The notes below the pieces were generated by a model. It was not told where the DNA came from. It made no database searches and was given only the letters and a program-made list of their open reading frames with translations. From Fodinicola feengrottensis (GTDB taxonomy: Bacteria > Actinomycetota > Actinomycetes > Mycobacteriales > HKI-0501): a stretch of DNA of 64,000 bases. The translations under genes and the position numbers were made by a program. The stretch lies in the NCBI RefSeq assembly GCF_010993775.1, contig NZ_WOTO01000027.1, forward strand, positions 50,297-114,296. Reading direction: 5' to 3'. Of this stretch, positions 48,837-58,741 are shown piece by piece (within the stretch, counting starts at the first letter, position 1; every line of letters begins with the position of its first letter).

Positions 48837-50821
48837 GGAGCGCAGTGACTGCCCCCATTTTCCCGCTCAGCGCCGTCGTCGGCATGGACGACCTACGGTT
48901 GGCGTTGGTGCTCAACGCGGTCTCCCCCGCGATCGGTGGAGTGTTGGTACGCGGCGAAAAAGGCACCGCCAAGTCCACCGCCGTGCGGGCTCTCGCCGCG
49001 GTGTTGCCCGCGGTGGAGGTGGTCAGCGGCTGCCGTTTCAGCTGTGACCCGGCCGATATCGACCCGGACTGTCCGGACGGCCCACACGATTTCGCCGGTC
49101 CGCGGGAAAGCCGGCCGGCCAGACTGGTCGAGTTGCCGGTCGGCGCAAGCGAGGACAGGCTGGTGGGAGCACTTGACATCGAGCGTGCGCTGGCCGAGGG
49201 CGTGAAGGCGTACGAGCCGGGGCTGCTGGCCGCCGCCCATCGCGGCCTGCTCTATGTCGATGAGGTGAACCTGCTCGGCGACCATCTGGTGGACCTTTTG
49301 TTGGACGCGGCCGCACTTGGCATGTCCTATGTGGAGCGTGAAGGTGTCTCGATCCGGCACCGCTCGCGGTTCTTGCTGGTCGGCACGATGAATCCGGAGG
49401 AGGGTGAGCTCCGGCCGCAGCTGCTCGACCGGTTCGGGCTGACCGTCGAGGTGGCCGCCCCGCGAGAGGTGGACGCCCGCGCCGAAGTAGTTCGCCGACG
49501 ACTGTCGTTCGATGCTGATCCAACTTCTTTCGCTGCCGGGTTTTCGGCCGCCGAAAGCGAATTGGCGTCTCGCATTCTGACCGCTCGGGAACTTCTCGCT
49601 CAGGTGGCACTTCCGGACGCGGTCCTGCGCCAGATCGCATCGGTGTGTGCCTCATTCGAAGTCGACGGGCTGCGAGCGGACATCGTCATCGCTCGTACGG
49701 CCGTCGCACACCGCCTGGGAAGGGCGGAGCGTGGTCGATGGAGATGACGTACGAATGGCCGCCCGGTTGGCGTTGCCGCACCGGCGCCGGCGAAATCCGT
49801 TCGACGCTCCCGGTCTGGATGAGGAGCAACTCGACAACGCGCTCGATGATCATTCGAACGACGATGATCCCCACGATGACGGTCCGGGTGGGGCGCCGGC
49901 ACCGCAGGACAGTCCCGCGCCGGCAGACTCCAGCTCCCCGACTGATTCCGGCTCTGCGCCCGAGCGGCCGATGCCAGCGCCGGGCGAGTCTTTTGCCGCC
50001 CCTACCGACACTTTCCGGACCCGCCGGCTGGAGGTGCCAGGGGTGGGCAGCGGCGCCGCCGGTCGACGTTCCCGGGCGAAGACGGATGTCGGCCGGGTGA
50101 CCGGATCCAGCCGGCCGACCGGCAAAGCCGGCCGTCTGCACCTCGTCTCGACGATGATTGCCGCCGCACCGCAGCAAAAAGCTCGCGGCCGTACGAGTGT
50201 GCCGGTTGATGATTCTGCGCCGCCAGGATCTGCGCCTTGCCCGCCGAGAGGGGCGCGAGTCCAACCTCGTCCTGTTTGTGGTGGACGCCAGCGGCTCGAT
50301 GGCTGCCCGGTCCCGGATGGGTGCGGTCAAGGGGGGCGGTGCTTTCGTTGCTGCTAGACGCGTACCAGCGCCGGGACAAGGTCGGTCTGGTGACTTTTCG
50401 CGGTGACAGCGCTGAACTCGCGCTGCCGCCCACGTCCTCCGTGGACACCGCGGCCGCACGTCTGACTGTTTTGCGGACCGGCGGGCGTACGCCGCTGGCC
50501 GCCGGTTTGTTGCGGGCACGGGAAGTCCTGCGGGTCGAGCGCCTGCGTGATCCCCGGCGGCGGGCGTTGATGGTGGTCGTCACCGACGGCCGGGCGACCC
50601 GGCGCGGTGGTGGCGACCTCGAAGACGCCTATCGTACGGCCGCATTGTTGGCCGCCGAGGGGACCGCGGCCGTGGTGGTCGACTGCGAAAGTGGGCCAGT
50701 TCGGCTGCTGGATTTGGCTGGGAAACTCGCCATGGCGCTGGGCGGACCGGCGGTGCGGTTGGAGGAACTGGCCGCGGACACCCTCGCGGCTTCGGTTCGT
50801 ACGTTCACTGGAGCAGCCTGA
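48833..50821 (+). CDS. Fused magnesium/cobalt chelatase subunits ChlI-ChlD
   Basis: About 660 residues after correcting shifts near 49730, 50205 and 50340. Residues 1-300 are the AAA+ ChlI-like ATPase: FPLSAVVGMDDLRLALVLNA, Walker A RGEKGTAKST, Walker B GLLYVDEVNLL, sensor LLVGTMNPEEGELRPQLLDR. An acidic/Pro-rich linker is followed by a ChlD-type von Willebrand A domain (LVLFVVDASGSMAARSRM with the MIDAS motif DASGS, and VVVTDGRAT). Such fusions in cobalamin operons are thought to work with CobN in cobalt insertion. CobN is not in this window. ATG 48833 is used; GTG 48845 after GAGGAG is an alternative start. Confidence 0.9.
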
Positions 50822-51435
50822 TGCCACAGGGAAAACCGACCGATGTGCCCGAAGACGGCCTCACCACTCGACAACGCCGAAACCGGCCGCTGCTGATCGT
50901 CCACACCGGACCGATGCGGGGCAAGTCCACCGCGGCCTTCGGCATGGCGTTGCGGGCGTGGAACCAGGGATGGTCGATCGGGGTCTTCCAGTTTGTCAAG
51001 AGCGCCAAATGGAAGGTCGGCGAAGAAGCGGCTTTTCGAGCGCTGGGAAGGCTGCATGAGCAGACTGGCGAGGGCGGCGCGGTCGGCTGGCACAAGATGG
51101 GCGAGGGCTGGTCGTGGATTCAACGACCTGGGAGGCAGGACGACCACGCGGCCAGTGCGGCCGAGGGCTGGGCACAGATCAAACGCGATCTGGCCGCCCA
51201 GACGTACGACTTCTATGTGCTGGACGAGTTCACCTATCCGATGAAATGGGGCTGGGTCGAAGTCGACGAGGTGGTGACCACCTTGCGGGAGCGGCCCGGT
51301 CACCAGCATGTCGTGATCACCGGCCGGGACGCGGCCGGGCCGCTGATCGACACGGCCGACATGGTCGTCGAGATGACCAAGGTAAAACACCCGATGGACA
51401 GTGGGCAGAAGGGGCAGCGGGGGATCGAATGGTGA
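50821..51435 (+). CDS. cobO: Corrinoid adenosyltransferase
   Basis: CobO/BtuR transfers the adenosyl group of ATP to cobalt of the corrinoid. Intact, 204 residues. The P-loop is HTGPMRGKSTAAFGMALRA, followed by VGVFQFVKSAKWKVGE-like and MGEGWSWIQRPGRQDDHAA segments, YDFYVLDEFTYPMKWGWV and VITGRDAAGPLIDTADMVVE, ending with KGQRGIEW. Length and motifs are those of the CobA/CobO family. The ATG overlaps the preceding TGA by one base, and its end overlaps cobB. Confidence 0.95.
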   Translation: MPQGKPTDVPEDGLTTRQRRNRPLLIVHTGPMRGKSTAAFGMALRAWNQGWSIGVFQFVKSAKWKVGEEAAFRALGRLHEQTGEGGAVGWHKMGEGWSWIQRPGRQDDHAASAAEGWAQIKRDLAAQTYDFYVLDEFTYPMKWGWVEVDEVVTTLRERPGHQHVVITGRDAAGPLIDTADMVVEMTKVKHPMDSGQKGQRGIEW

Positions 51436-52761
51436 GCATCCCCCGGCTGGTGGTCGCCGCGCCCGCTTCGGGGCATGGCAAGACAACCGTGGCTACTGGC
51501 CTGATGGCGGCTCTGTCATCGCGTGGTTTTTACCGTGTCGCCGCACAAGATCGGGCCGGACTACATCGACCCGGGTTACCACGCGCTGGCCGCCGGGCGC
51601 CCCGGCCGGAACCTGGATCCAGTGTTGTGCGGCGAAAACCTGATCGAACCGCTTTTCTTGCATGGCGCCGCCGGCGCGGATATCGCTGTCATCGAGGGCG
51701 TAATGGGCCTCTACGACGGCCGCGGGACCACCGCTTTTGGCTCAACCGCACATGTGTCGGCGCTTTTGGACGCTCCTGTGCTTTTTGTCGTCGACGCGGC
51801 AGCGCAGGGCCGGTCGGTGGCCGCTCTGGTCGCTGGATTTCGCTCGTACGACCGGAAACTGCGCATCGGTGGAGTCGTCTTGAATCGGGTCGGCTCAGAC
51901 CGGCACGAAGAGATATTGAGAGCCGCGTTGGAAGAACTGGACATGCCGGTGCTCGGCGCGCTGCGCCGGGACGACGCGGTGGCGGCACCCTCGCGGCACC
52001 TTGGTCTGGTCCCGGCCGCCGAGCGCGCCGACGCGGCGGTGTCCACTGTGGACCGACTGGGTGCCGCGATCGCCGCGGCGGTGGATCTGGAAGCGGTGGT
52101 CGCGTTGGCTCGTACGGCTGGACCTCTTGGCGGCAGCCCGTGGGTGCCGACACCGCACTCCTCGCCTACCCGGCCGGTGGTGGCGATCGCGGCGGGTCCG
52201 GCTTTCACCTTCTCGTACGCGGAAACCGCCGAGTTGCTCGCTGCCGCCGGTGCCGAGGTGGTCCCTTTCGACCCACTGCACGACTCGCACCTTCCTGAGC
52301 GTACGGCCGCGGTGGTGATCGGCGGTGGCTTTCCGGAGATGCACGCCCAAGCGTTGTCCGCTAACGAGATATTGCGCAAGGAGGTCGCGGCGCTGGCTGC
52401 CGCCGGCGGCCCAATCGCGGCCGAATGCGCGGGATTGCTTTATCTGGCCCGGGAACTTGACGGTCACCCGATGTGCGCGGTGCTGGACGCGGCCGGCCAG
52501 ATGACACCAAAACTGTCGCTCGGCTACCGAGATGCGAGCGCGCCGGCCGATTCCGTGCTGCTGCTCGCGGCCGGCACCGCGGTGACCGGTCACGAGTTTC
52601 ACCGTACGGTGGTGGAACCTCGGTCCGGACCGGTGGCAGCCTGGTCGATGGACGGTGCCGCCGAAGGCTTCGCCGGTGGTTCTGTGCACGCCTCCTACTT
52701 GCACTTGCATTGGGCCGGAAAGCCCGAGATCGCCCAGCGTTTCGTGGCGGCGGCCCGATGA
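51429..52761 (+). CDS. cobB: Cobyrinic acid a,c-diamide synthase
   Basis: CobB/CbiA amidates the a and c side chains of (hydrogeno)cobyrinic acid. About 443 residues. Start MVSIPRLVVAAPASGHGKTT (P-loop) at 51429; GTG 51432 is equally possible. The five-T run at 51527-51531 holds one extra base, since removing it joins SSRG to FTVSPHKIGPDYIDPGYH. Later segments are GVMGLYDGR, LNRVGSDRHEEIL, VAIAAGPAFTFSYAETAELL, VIGGGFPEMHAQ, and the glutaminase Cys in AAECAGLLYL. It ends HASYLHLHWAG. Stop and next start overlap. Confidence 0.94.
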
Positions 52762-54146
52762 CCGCCGTGGTGTGTTGGCCTCGGATGCCGGCCGGGTGTC
52801 AGCCGGGACGAGATTGTCGGGCTGATCGCAGCCGCACTGGCCGAGGCCGGCCTGTCGGCCACCGCGGTGGCCCAAATGTCCACAGTGGACTCGCGAGTCG
52901 CCGAGCCGGGCGTGGTGGCCGCCGCGGCTGGCCTGGGCATCGCACTGGTCAGCTATCCGGCCGAGCAGTTGGACGTCGTCGAGGTGCCGCATCCCAGCCC
53001 GCTGGTCCGGCACGCGGTTGGCACGGCCAGCGTGGCCGAGGCCGCCGCGCTGGCCGGCGGTGGCGAACTTCTCTTGCCCAAAAGGAAATCCGCGTTGGCC
53101 ACGGTCGCCCTCGCCAGCCTCCCAGCGCAGGTCGATCTCACGCATCACGGTGATGCCGAGGTCGCAGACGGGCTGGTTGACCTGGCGGTGAACGTACGCG
53201 CGGATGCTCCGCCGGCGTGGTTGCGGTCCGTTCTGGTCTCCGCGCTGGACGATATTTCCAGCTATCCAAGGACATCCGAAGCGCGCGCCGCGGTGGCCGC
53301 ACGACATGGGCGAAGGCCTGAGCAGGTGCTGCTGACAGCCGGCGCGGCGGAGGCTTTCGTGCTGCTGGCCCGTACCACCACGGCCCGCCGGATCGTGGTG
53401 GTACACCCCCAGTTCACCGAGCCGGAAGCGGCCCTGCGGGCGGCCGGCCATCAAGTAGAGCGGGTGATTCTGGATCCCTCGCGCGGATTCCGGCTCGATC
53501 CGGCGGCGATCCCGGATGACGCTGACCTGGTGGTGATAGGCAACCCGACGAATCCCACCTCTGTCCTGCATCCGGCGGATTCGCTGCTGCGGCTGGCCAA
53601 GCCGGGTCGAATGCTGGTGGTCGACGAGGCTTTCGCGGACACCGTGCCGGGCGAGCCGGAGTCAGTGGCCGGGCTTGGGCTGCCAGGATTGGTGGTTGTC
53701 CGTAGCCTGACCCAAAAACGTGGGGTCTTGCCGGGTTGCGGGTCGGCTATCTGCTGGCGCCGGCCGAAGTGGTGTCCACTGTGGAGCAAGCTCAGCCGCG
53801 GTGGTCGGTTTCCACCCTGGCGGCCGCGGCGGCCGTCGCCTGTTCGACTCCGCAGGCTCTCGCTGAGGCGAACCAGGCCGCGGTTTTGTTGGCCGATCAC
53901 CGCTCGTACCTGCTCGAGAAGTTGCTGGCGCTGCCAGGGATAACGGTGCCGGTCGAGCCCGTCTCTTCCTTTGTGTTGGCGCGGGTTGCCGGCGGTTTGC
54001 GGGTATGGGAGCGATTGCGCGAGCGTGGGTTCGCGGTCCGTCGCGGCGACACTTTTCCCGGTCTTGGCAAGGATTGGCTGCGGATCGCCGTTCGCGATCC
54101 AGCCACGACCGATGCTTTTGTGAACATTCTGGCGGAGGTGCTGTGA
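52758..54146 (+). CDS. CobE/CbiG-like domain fused to CobC threonine-phosphate decarboxylase-like enzyme
   Basis: About 462 residues with shifts near 52775 and 53727. The first ~115 residues are a CobE/CbiG C-terminal-type domain (VGLGCRPGVSRDEIVGLIAA, then ASVAEAAALAGGGELL). The rest is a PLP-dependent aminotransferase-fold domain: DISSYPRTSEARAAVAARHG, LVVIGNPTNPTSVLHP, LVVDEAFADTVPGE, and the PLP lysine in SLTKTWGLAGLRVGYLLAP, which is regained after removing extra bases from CCC and AAAAA at 53728-53735. CobC-type enzymes make aminopropanol phosphate from threonine phosphate. The fusion is known in actinobacteria (Rv2231c-type CobC). Start ATG 52758 overlaps cobB. Confidence 0.88.
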
Positions 54147-55228
54147 GCTCGGTGCTGGACGAAACCCTGGCCGCGATTCGGCCGGTCGACCCGGCCGCGG
54201 TGCGGGCGGCCCGGGAGCGCCACGGCAGGTTGACCAAACCGCCGGGTTCGTTGGGAGCGTTGGAAGATCTGTCCGTACGGTTGGCGGGCCTCGCGGGAGT
54301 GTGTCCGCCGCCGCTGCCGGAGCCGGCCGCGGTCGCTGTTTTCGCTGGTGACCATGGCGTTCACGCCCAGCGGGTGTCGCCGTGGCCGCAGGAGGTGACC
54401 GCGCAGATGGTGGCCAATTTCCTGGCTGGCGGGGCGGTGGTGAACGCGATGGCCCGGCAGGTGGGCGCAGACGTTGTTGTCGTCGTGGACGTCGGTGTCG
54501 CGGCCGAGGTGCCAGCCGGACCTGGTCTGGTGTCCCGAAATGTGCGGCGGGGCACCGCTGACCTGACCGCGGGCCCAGCGATGGCGCGCGCGGATGCCTT
54601 ACGCGCGATGGAAATTGGCATCGAAGTCGCAAATGACCTGATAGCGGCCGGAAATCGCTGCCTGCTGACCGGTGATATGGGGATCGCCAACACCACCGCG
54701 TCGGCGGCCCTGATCGCCGCCTTCACGCACGCGGACCCGGTGGCGGTCACCGGCCGGGGCACCGGCATCGACGATGACATGCACCGCAGGAAAATCGAGG
54801 TCGTCCGGCGAGCGCTTGCTTTGCACCTGCCCGATCCGGCCGATCCGATCGGCGTGCTGGCCGCCGTCGGCGGGCTGGAGCACGCGGCGCTGGCCGGCTT
54901 TATGTTGGGTGCCGCGGCGCGGAAGGTGCCGGTGATCCTGGACGGCGTGATCGCGTGTTCGGCGGCCCTGGCGGCGAAAGCGTTGGCGCCGGACTCGGTG
55001 GCGGCGATGGTGGCTGGACACCGCTCGGTCGAGCCGGGCGCCGCGATCGCCCTGGACGCGTTGGGATTGCGGCCGTTGGTGGATCTCGACCTGCGCCTCG
55101 GCGAGGGCTCCGGTGCCACCCTCGCGTTGCCGTTGGTGCAGAGCGCGGTCCGCGTCTTGCGTGAGGTGGCGACATTCGACAGCGCGGGCGTCACGGACCA
55201 GACGCCGACCGCCGTTTTCTGTTGCTGA
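54143..55228 (+). CDS. cobT: Nicotinate-nucleotide-dimethylbenzimidazole phosphoribosyltransferase
   Basis: CobT makes alpha-ribazole phosphate, the lower-ligand precursor. Intact, 361 residues, GTG start at 54143 in a four-base overlap (GTGA) with the previous gene. Family segments: HGRLTKPPGSLGALEDLSVRL, FAGDHGVHAQRVSPWPQEVT, NFLAGGAVVNAMARQ, LLTGDMGIANTTASAALIAA, GRGTGIDDDMHRRKIEVV, and the catalytic Glu in DLDLRLGEGSGATLALPLVQ. The context beside cobU and cobS completes the nucleotide-loop assembly pathway. Confidence 0.96.
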   Translation: MSSVLDETLAAIRPVDPAAVRAARERHGRLTKPPGSLGALEDLSVRLAGLAGVCPPPLPEPAAVAVFAGDHGVHAQRVSPWPQEVTAQMVANFLAGGAVVNAMARQVGADVVVVVDVGVAAEVPAGPGLVSRNVRRGTADLTAGPAMARADALRAMEIGIEVANDLIAAGNRCLLTGDMGIANTTASAALIAAFTHADPVAVTGRGTGIDDDMHRRKIEVVRRALALHLPDPADPIGVLAAVGGLEHAALAGFMLGAAARKVPVILDGVIACSAALAAKALAPDSVAAMVAGHRSVEPGAAIALDALGLRPLVDLDLRLGEGSGATLALPLVQSAVRVLREVATFDSAGVTDQTPTAVFCC

Positions 55229-55265
55229 GCCGGCAAACGATGAGCCGCGTACGAGCAGGTCCCGG

Positions 55266-55789
55266 GTGCTGGTGCTGGGCGGCGCCCGGTCCGGCAAGTC
55301 GGCAGCGGCCGAAGGTCTGCTGTCCACTGTGGACACTGTCGACTACGTCGCGCCCGGGCCGGTACCGACGGCCGCCGATCCGGAGTGGGCCGACCGGGTG
55401 GCTGGCCACCGCGAACGCCGGCCGAGGTCGTGGCGTACGCACGAAACCCGTGACCTGGTGCCGTTGTTGGCCTTGGACACAGACGTGCCCTTGATGATCG
55501 ACTGCTTGTCCACCTGGTTAAGCGGGGTCATGGACGACTGCGGTGTGTGGGCGGAGATTCCGGGCGCCGACGCGGAACTAGCCGAGCGGATCGACTCCTT
55601 GGTGAGCGCCTGGCGCAAAACTGACCGACAGGTGGTGGTGGTCAGCAACGAGGTCGGCTCCGGCGTCGTACCGGCAACCGTGGCCGGCCGCCGATTCCGG
55701 GACGAACTGGGCGCGTCAACGCGCGGATCGCCGCCGTAAGTGATCAGGTGGTGCTCATGACGGCAGGGATTCCCACGAGGCTGAGGTGA
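55266..55789 (+). CDS. cobU: Adenosylcobinamide kinase / guanylyltransferase
   Basis: CobU phosphorylates adenosylcobinamide and adds GMP. About 175 residues with one shift near 55722. The P-loop LVLGGARSGKSAAAEGLL and DCLSTWLSGVMDD, then VVVVSNEVGSGVVPA and the restored RFRDELGRVNARIAAVSDQV, are diagnostic. GTG 55266 is the most likely start (AGCAGG upstream; the family begins right at this strand); the frame is open further 5' but lacks an ATG. The usual His after the P-loop region lies within GHRERRPRSW. Its stop overlaps cobS. Confidence 0.93.
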
Positions 55790-56593
55790 GTCGTACCCGC
55801 CGTGCGGTCGTTTCGCTGCTGCTGGCCTTGACAATGTTTACGATCATGCCGGTGCCGGTCACCTCGACGCTGCGCGCCGACCGTACCGCGGCCCGGCCGG
55901 CGATCGTGTGGCTGCCGATGATCGGCGTGTTGCTCGGTGCGGTCGCCGCCGTTGTTCTTTACGGCGTCCACACCTTGGCCATCGGCCCGGTGGGGGACTA
56001 TTTGGCCGCCACGTTGGCGATTTCGGTGCTGGCGATGGCTACCCGCTGCCTGCATCTGGACGGCTTGGCCGACACCGCCGACGGCCTGGGGTCGCGGGCC
56101 GCGCCGGCTCGCGCGCTGGCCATCATGCGGCGCTCGGACATCGGCCCTTTTGGCGTGGTGACGCTCCTTCTCGTCATCATGGTGCAGATTTCCGCGCTGG
56201 CACAGTGCATGCACCTGGACGTGACGTGGGATGCGGGCGATTGTGTTGGCCACCGTCACCGGCCGGCTGGCAGTCGTGATGGCCTGCGCCCGGCACGTAC
56301 CGTCGGCCCGCCCGGACGGTTTCGGTGCTTTGGTCGCCGCTGGCCTCAGCCGGCTCACCGGCTGGGGCTGGTCCGTGCTGACGCTCGGGTTGGCTTGGCT
56401 CGTCGCAAACGCGACCGGTGGCTTTCGGGAAGCCATTCTCGATGTCTGTGCTGTGCTGGCAGGACTTGTCGCCGCGGTCGTCCTTCGTACGATCGCGGTT
56501 CGTCGCTTCGGCGGCGTCACCGGCGACGTTTTCGGCTCCTTGCTGGAAACCGCTACCACCACAGTGCTGGTCGTGCTGGCACTGGGCGGCTGA
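55786..56593 (+). CDS. cobS: Adenosylcobinamide-GDP ribazoletransferase
   Basis: CobS joins adenosylcobinamide-GDP and alpha-ribazole in the membrane, the last step. About 269 residues with one shift near 56225. The start GTG 55786 overlaps cobU (GTGA). Motifs: FTIMPVP near the N-terminus, CLHLDGLADTADGLGSR with the metal-binding Asp cluster, RSDIGPFGVVTLLLVIMVQ, then RLAVVMACARHVP and GGVTGDVFGSLLE near the end. Five or more hydrophobic segments are visible. It ends the operon; a hairpin follows at 56731. Confidence 0.94.
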
Positions 56594-56631
56594 CCAGCAG
56601 CACTGCAAGAACTGTTCAAGGTTCTCTCATG

Positions 56632-56715
56632 CTCGGCCAGGAATCCTCGGAGACGCCTCTCTCAGAGAGAGCGTCGAGAACGAGGAGGACTTGCATGCGA
56701 ACACGGGAAAACTGA
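56632..56715 (+). CDS. Possible small peptide gene after cobS
   Basis: ATG 56632 opens 27 codons, basic at the end and containing one Cys (LSERASRTRRTCMRTREN). A GAGGAGG immediately before an internal ATG 56698 could instead drive a six-codon MRTREN. The coding potential is weak, and no family is recognised. It lies between cobS and a hairpin. Confidence 0.2.
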   Translation, partial: LGQESSETPLSERASRTRRTCMRTREN

Positions 56716-56730
56716 GTACTAGGGGTCCGA

Positions 56731-56767
56731 TCGCTGGGCGTACGTCCCCATCACGGACGCCCAGCGA
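56731..56767. terminator. Hairpin terminator between cobS and the TIR-NTPase gene
   Basis: TCGCTGGGCGT (56731-56741) and ACGCCCAGCGA (56757-56767) form a perfect 11-bp stem with a 15-base loop. It lies after cobS and overlaps the 3' end of the convergent minus-strand gene, so it can serve both. Confidence 0.75.
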
Positions 56768-58194
56768 TTCCATAACGGCTGCCGGTAATGACGGCCAGGT
56801 CGGCCATGGTGCCGGCCAGTTGCGCCCGTACGACGGCAAGAGCGTTTTCCAGTTCGCCGCGTCGATTCCACCGGCTCTCGTGGTCGACCGGATCAGATGT
56901 CCTTGTTCTGCTCTGCTCGTAAGACTTGAGCGTTGGATGCCAGTAGGTCAGCAGCGGTCGAAGCCTTAAGTGCAGCACGACCAGCATTCTGACAACGGCG
57001 GCGGCGGTCGGCGAAGCGTCCGCCAGGAGGCGCCGGACAAAGAGAAAAAGACCATACAAAGCCGCCAATGCGCCGCGCAAATGGCCGCTGCCTACTTCCC
57101 TGATTCGGTACGCGAGCTCAACTTGTAGCCGCCAGGCGATCGCACGTTCCGCTGCGCTGACGGAAAGTCCGCTCGGTGCCGATCCCGGGGGCGGCCCGGG
57201 TCGAAGATCGACCAGGACGCCGAGATGGGCATAGCGTCGGTCGCGGGTGGTGATAATCGTACGCGCCAATGGATGCGGACCCAGGCCAGCGGTGACGACC
57301 GAGTCGTCGAGCCCTGGGCGGACACCGTCCAGGACCCACAATGACCTGGCGGCGCGGTTGTGCAGTTCGGCAGCGATAGCAGTGGCGGCGTTTTGCGGCA
57401 CCTGGTGGCCAACCAACGCCTCGGCTATCGCGGACAGCTGCCGCCTGATGGCTGGCAGTGGATCGTCGCCACTGCCGTCGAGCCAGAAGATGCCGTCCGG
57501 GAATGCCGCTCCGAAGCGGTGTGCGTACTCGGTAACGAGAACGGTTTTTTCCTACCCCGGCTGGACCGACGACAACCGCGATCGGCTGGTTCGGCTCACT
57601 CGTCAACGCGGCGTCGAATGGGTGTAGAGCCGAATGCAGATCCCAAAGTTCGGTGATTCGCTCGACACTTCGGATCGGCCGCGGACGAGCAGGAACTGGC
57701 AGCCAGAGTGGTGGTGCCGCGAGCGGCTCGATCTGACCGATCTCAGTGCCGATTGTCCGTACGTGGGCGGATATCTGACTCGCCAGCTGCTCGAGGTCGC
57801 GACGCGATTTCGGTGCTCGCGCGTGCCGCGCATCGCGGAGTTGGAGCGGATCAATATGGTCGCGACCGGGCTCCGGATTGACCACCAACACCCGTCGGGT
57901 CGGATCGCCTTCCTGTTGTCCGGCGAGAAAGGCAGCGGTCAGCTCGTACTGGCATGCCCGCCGACGTGGGTAGTTGGCCGAAAAATAAGTTAACAGGACC
58001 TTGGAACGACCCAGTGCGAGCAGAATGCTGCGGGAAATCCCCTGAAAGGGCTGGATGTCATGGTCGTCCCAGAAGACCCGCAAACCGTGTCCCTGCAACG
58101 CATCCGCGAGCGTACGGGCCGGTGCCGCGTCGTCTCCGCGGCTGTAGCTGAGGAACACGTCCCACCCGGCTGCGTCCGCATCCCGCCCGTCCAT
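56751..58194 (-). CDS. TIR domain - STAND/NB-ARC-like NTPase - uncharacterised helical C-terminal domain
   Basis: About 480 residues; one extra base in the six-T run at 57545-57550 breaks the frame within the P-loop. Residues 10-150 are a TIR domain (WDVFLSYSRGDD, FWDDHDIQPFQGI, and CQYELTAAF, whose Glu84 is at the position of the catalytic Glu in NAD-cleaving TIRs). Residues ~200-350 are an NTPase: Walker A VVVGPAGVGKT, Walker B-like SLWVLDGV, sensor IITTRDRR. The last ~130 residues (SAAERAIAWRLQVELAYRI to the end) form a helical domain with TYWHPTLKSYEQSR, related to the two plus-strand proteins next door. TIR plus STAND NTPase is known from antiphage systems; that role is inferred here. 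Confidence 0.8.
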
Positions 58195-58268
58195 CGCCTC
58201 CGCCGTTTCGTTGACTCTTGGACGACCGTACCCGTCCGCGCATGCGTGAGCGGAGCAAGGCGCTTACG

Positions 58269-58739
58269 ATGACCACCGTGTCCAATGCGCTGGCCGCCGA
58301 GCAGCGAGTCGCGTGGGAGCTGCATGTCGAGCTCGCCACCCGGGTCGTGGTTGTCTCGTTGCCGGCCGGCGAGGGGCTGCTGACCGAGGCACTGAGCAGC
58401 GTCGAAGTGATGGCTACCCGGTGCCGGGAGATTCTCGGACGGCATCGCCCCGATCCCGATCCAGGCAGCCTCAACTTCCAGATCGAGGCGATCGCCGACC
58501 AGATTCTGCTGGGTGTGGTGGACCCGCTGGTGTCCCGGTGGAAAATGCGTCTGAGTACGTGGATTGAGTCCAGGCCGGCTGGCGTGAGCATGACCGCACG
58601 CGAACGCGGGTGGCCTGACGCAACCACCTTCCGAGCCGACCTTGCTGAGGTTTCGGTGCGCCTGCGGCCGTTGGTGGACCGGCTGGCGGAGTTGGCAAAC
58701 GCCGCCTCGCTGCTCTTTCCGGAATCGAGCGAGGGGTAG
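58269..58739 (+). CDS. Companion protein 1: stand-alone copy of the TIR-NTPase C-terminal domain
   Basis: An intact 156-residue helical protein. ATG 58269 (GGAGCAAGG upstream) begins MTTVSNALAAEQRVAWELHVE. The domain shows AAEQ-x-AWELHVELATRV, GEGLLTEALSSVE, a Trp-containing SRWKMRLSTWIESRPAGVSM, ERGW, and ANAASLLFPES. These line up with the C-terminal ~130 residues of the TIR-NTPase and with companion 2. It has no signal peptide, membrane segment or enzymatic motif. Its start is 74 bases from the divergent TIR-NTPase start, suggesting joint control. I do not know a named family. Confidence 0.7.
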   Translation: MTTVSNALAAEQRVAWELHVELATRVVVVSLPAGEGLLTEALSSVEVMATRCREILGRHRPDPDPGSLNFQIEAIADQILLGVVDPLVSRWKMRLSTWIESRPAGVSMTARERGWPDATTFRADLAEVSVRLRPLVDRLAELANAASLLFPESSEG

Positions 58740-58741
58740 AT

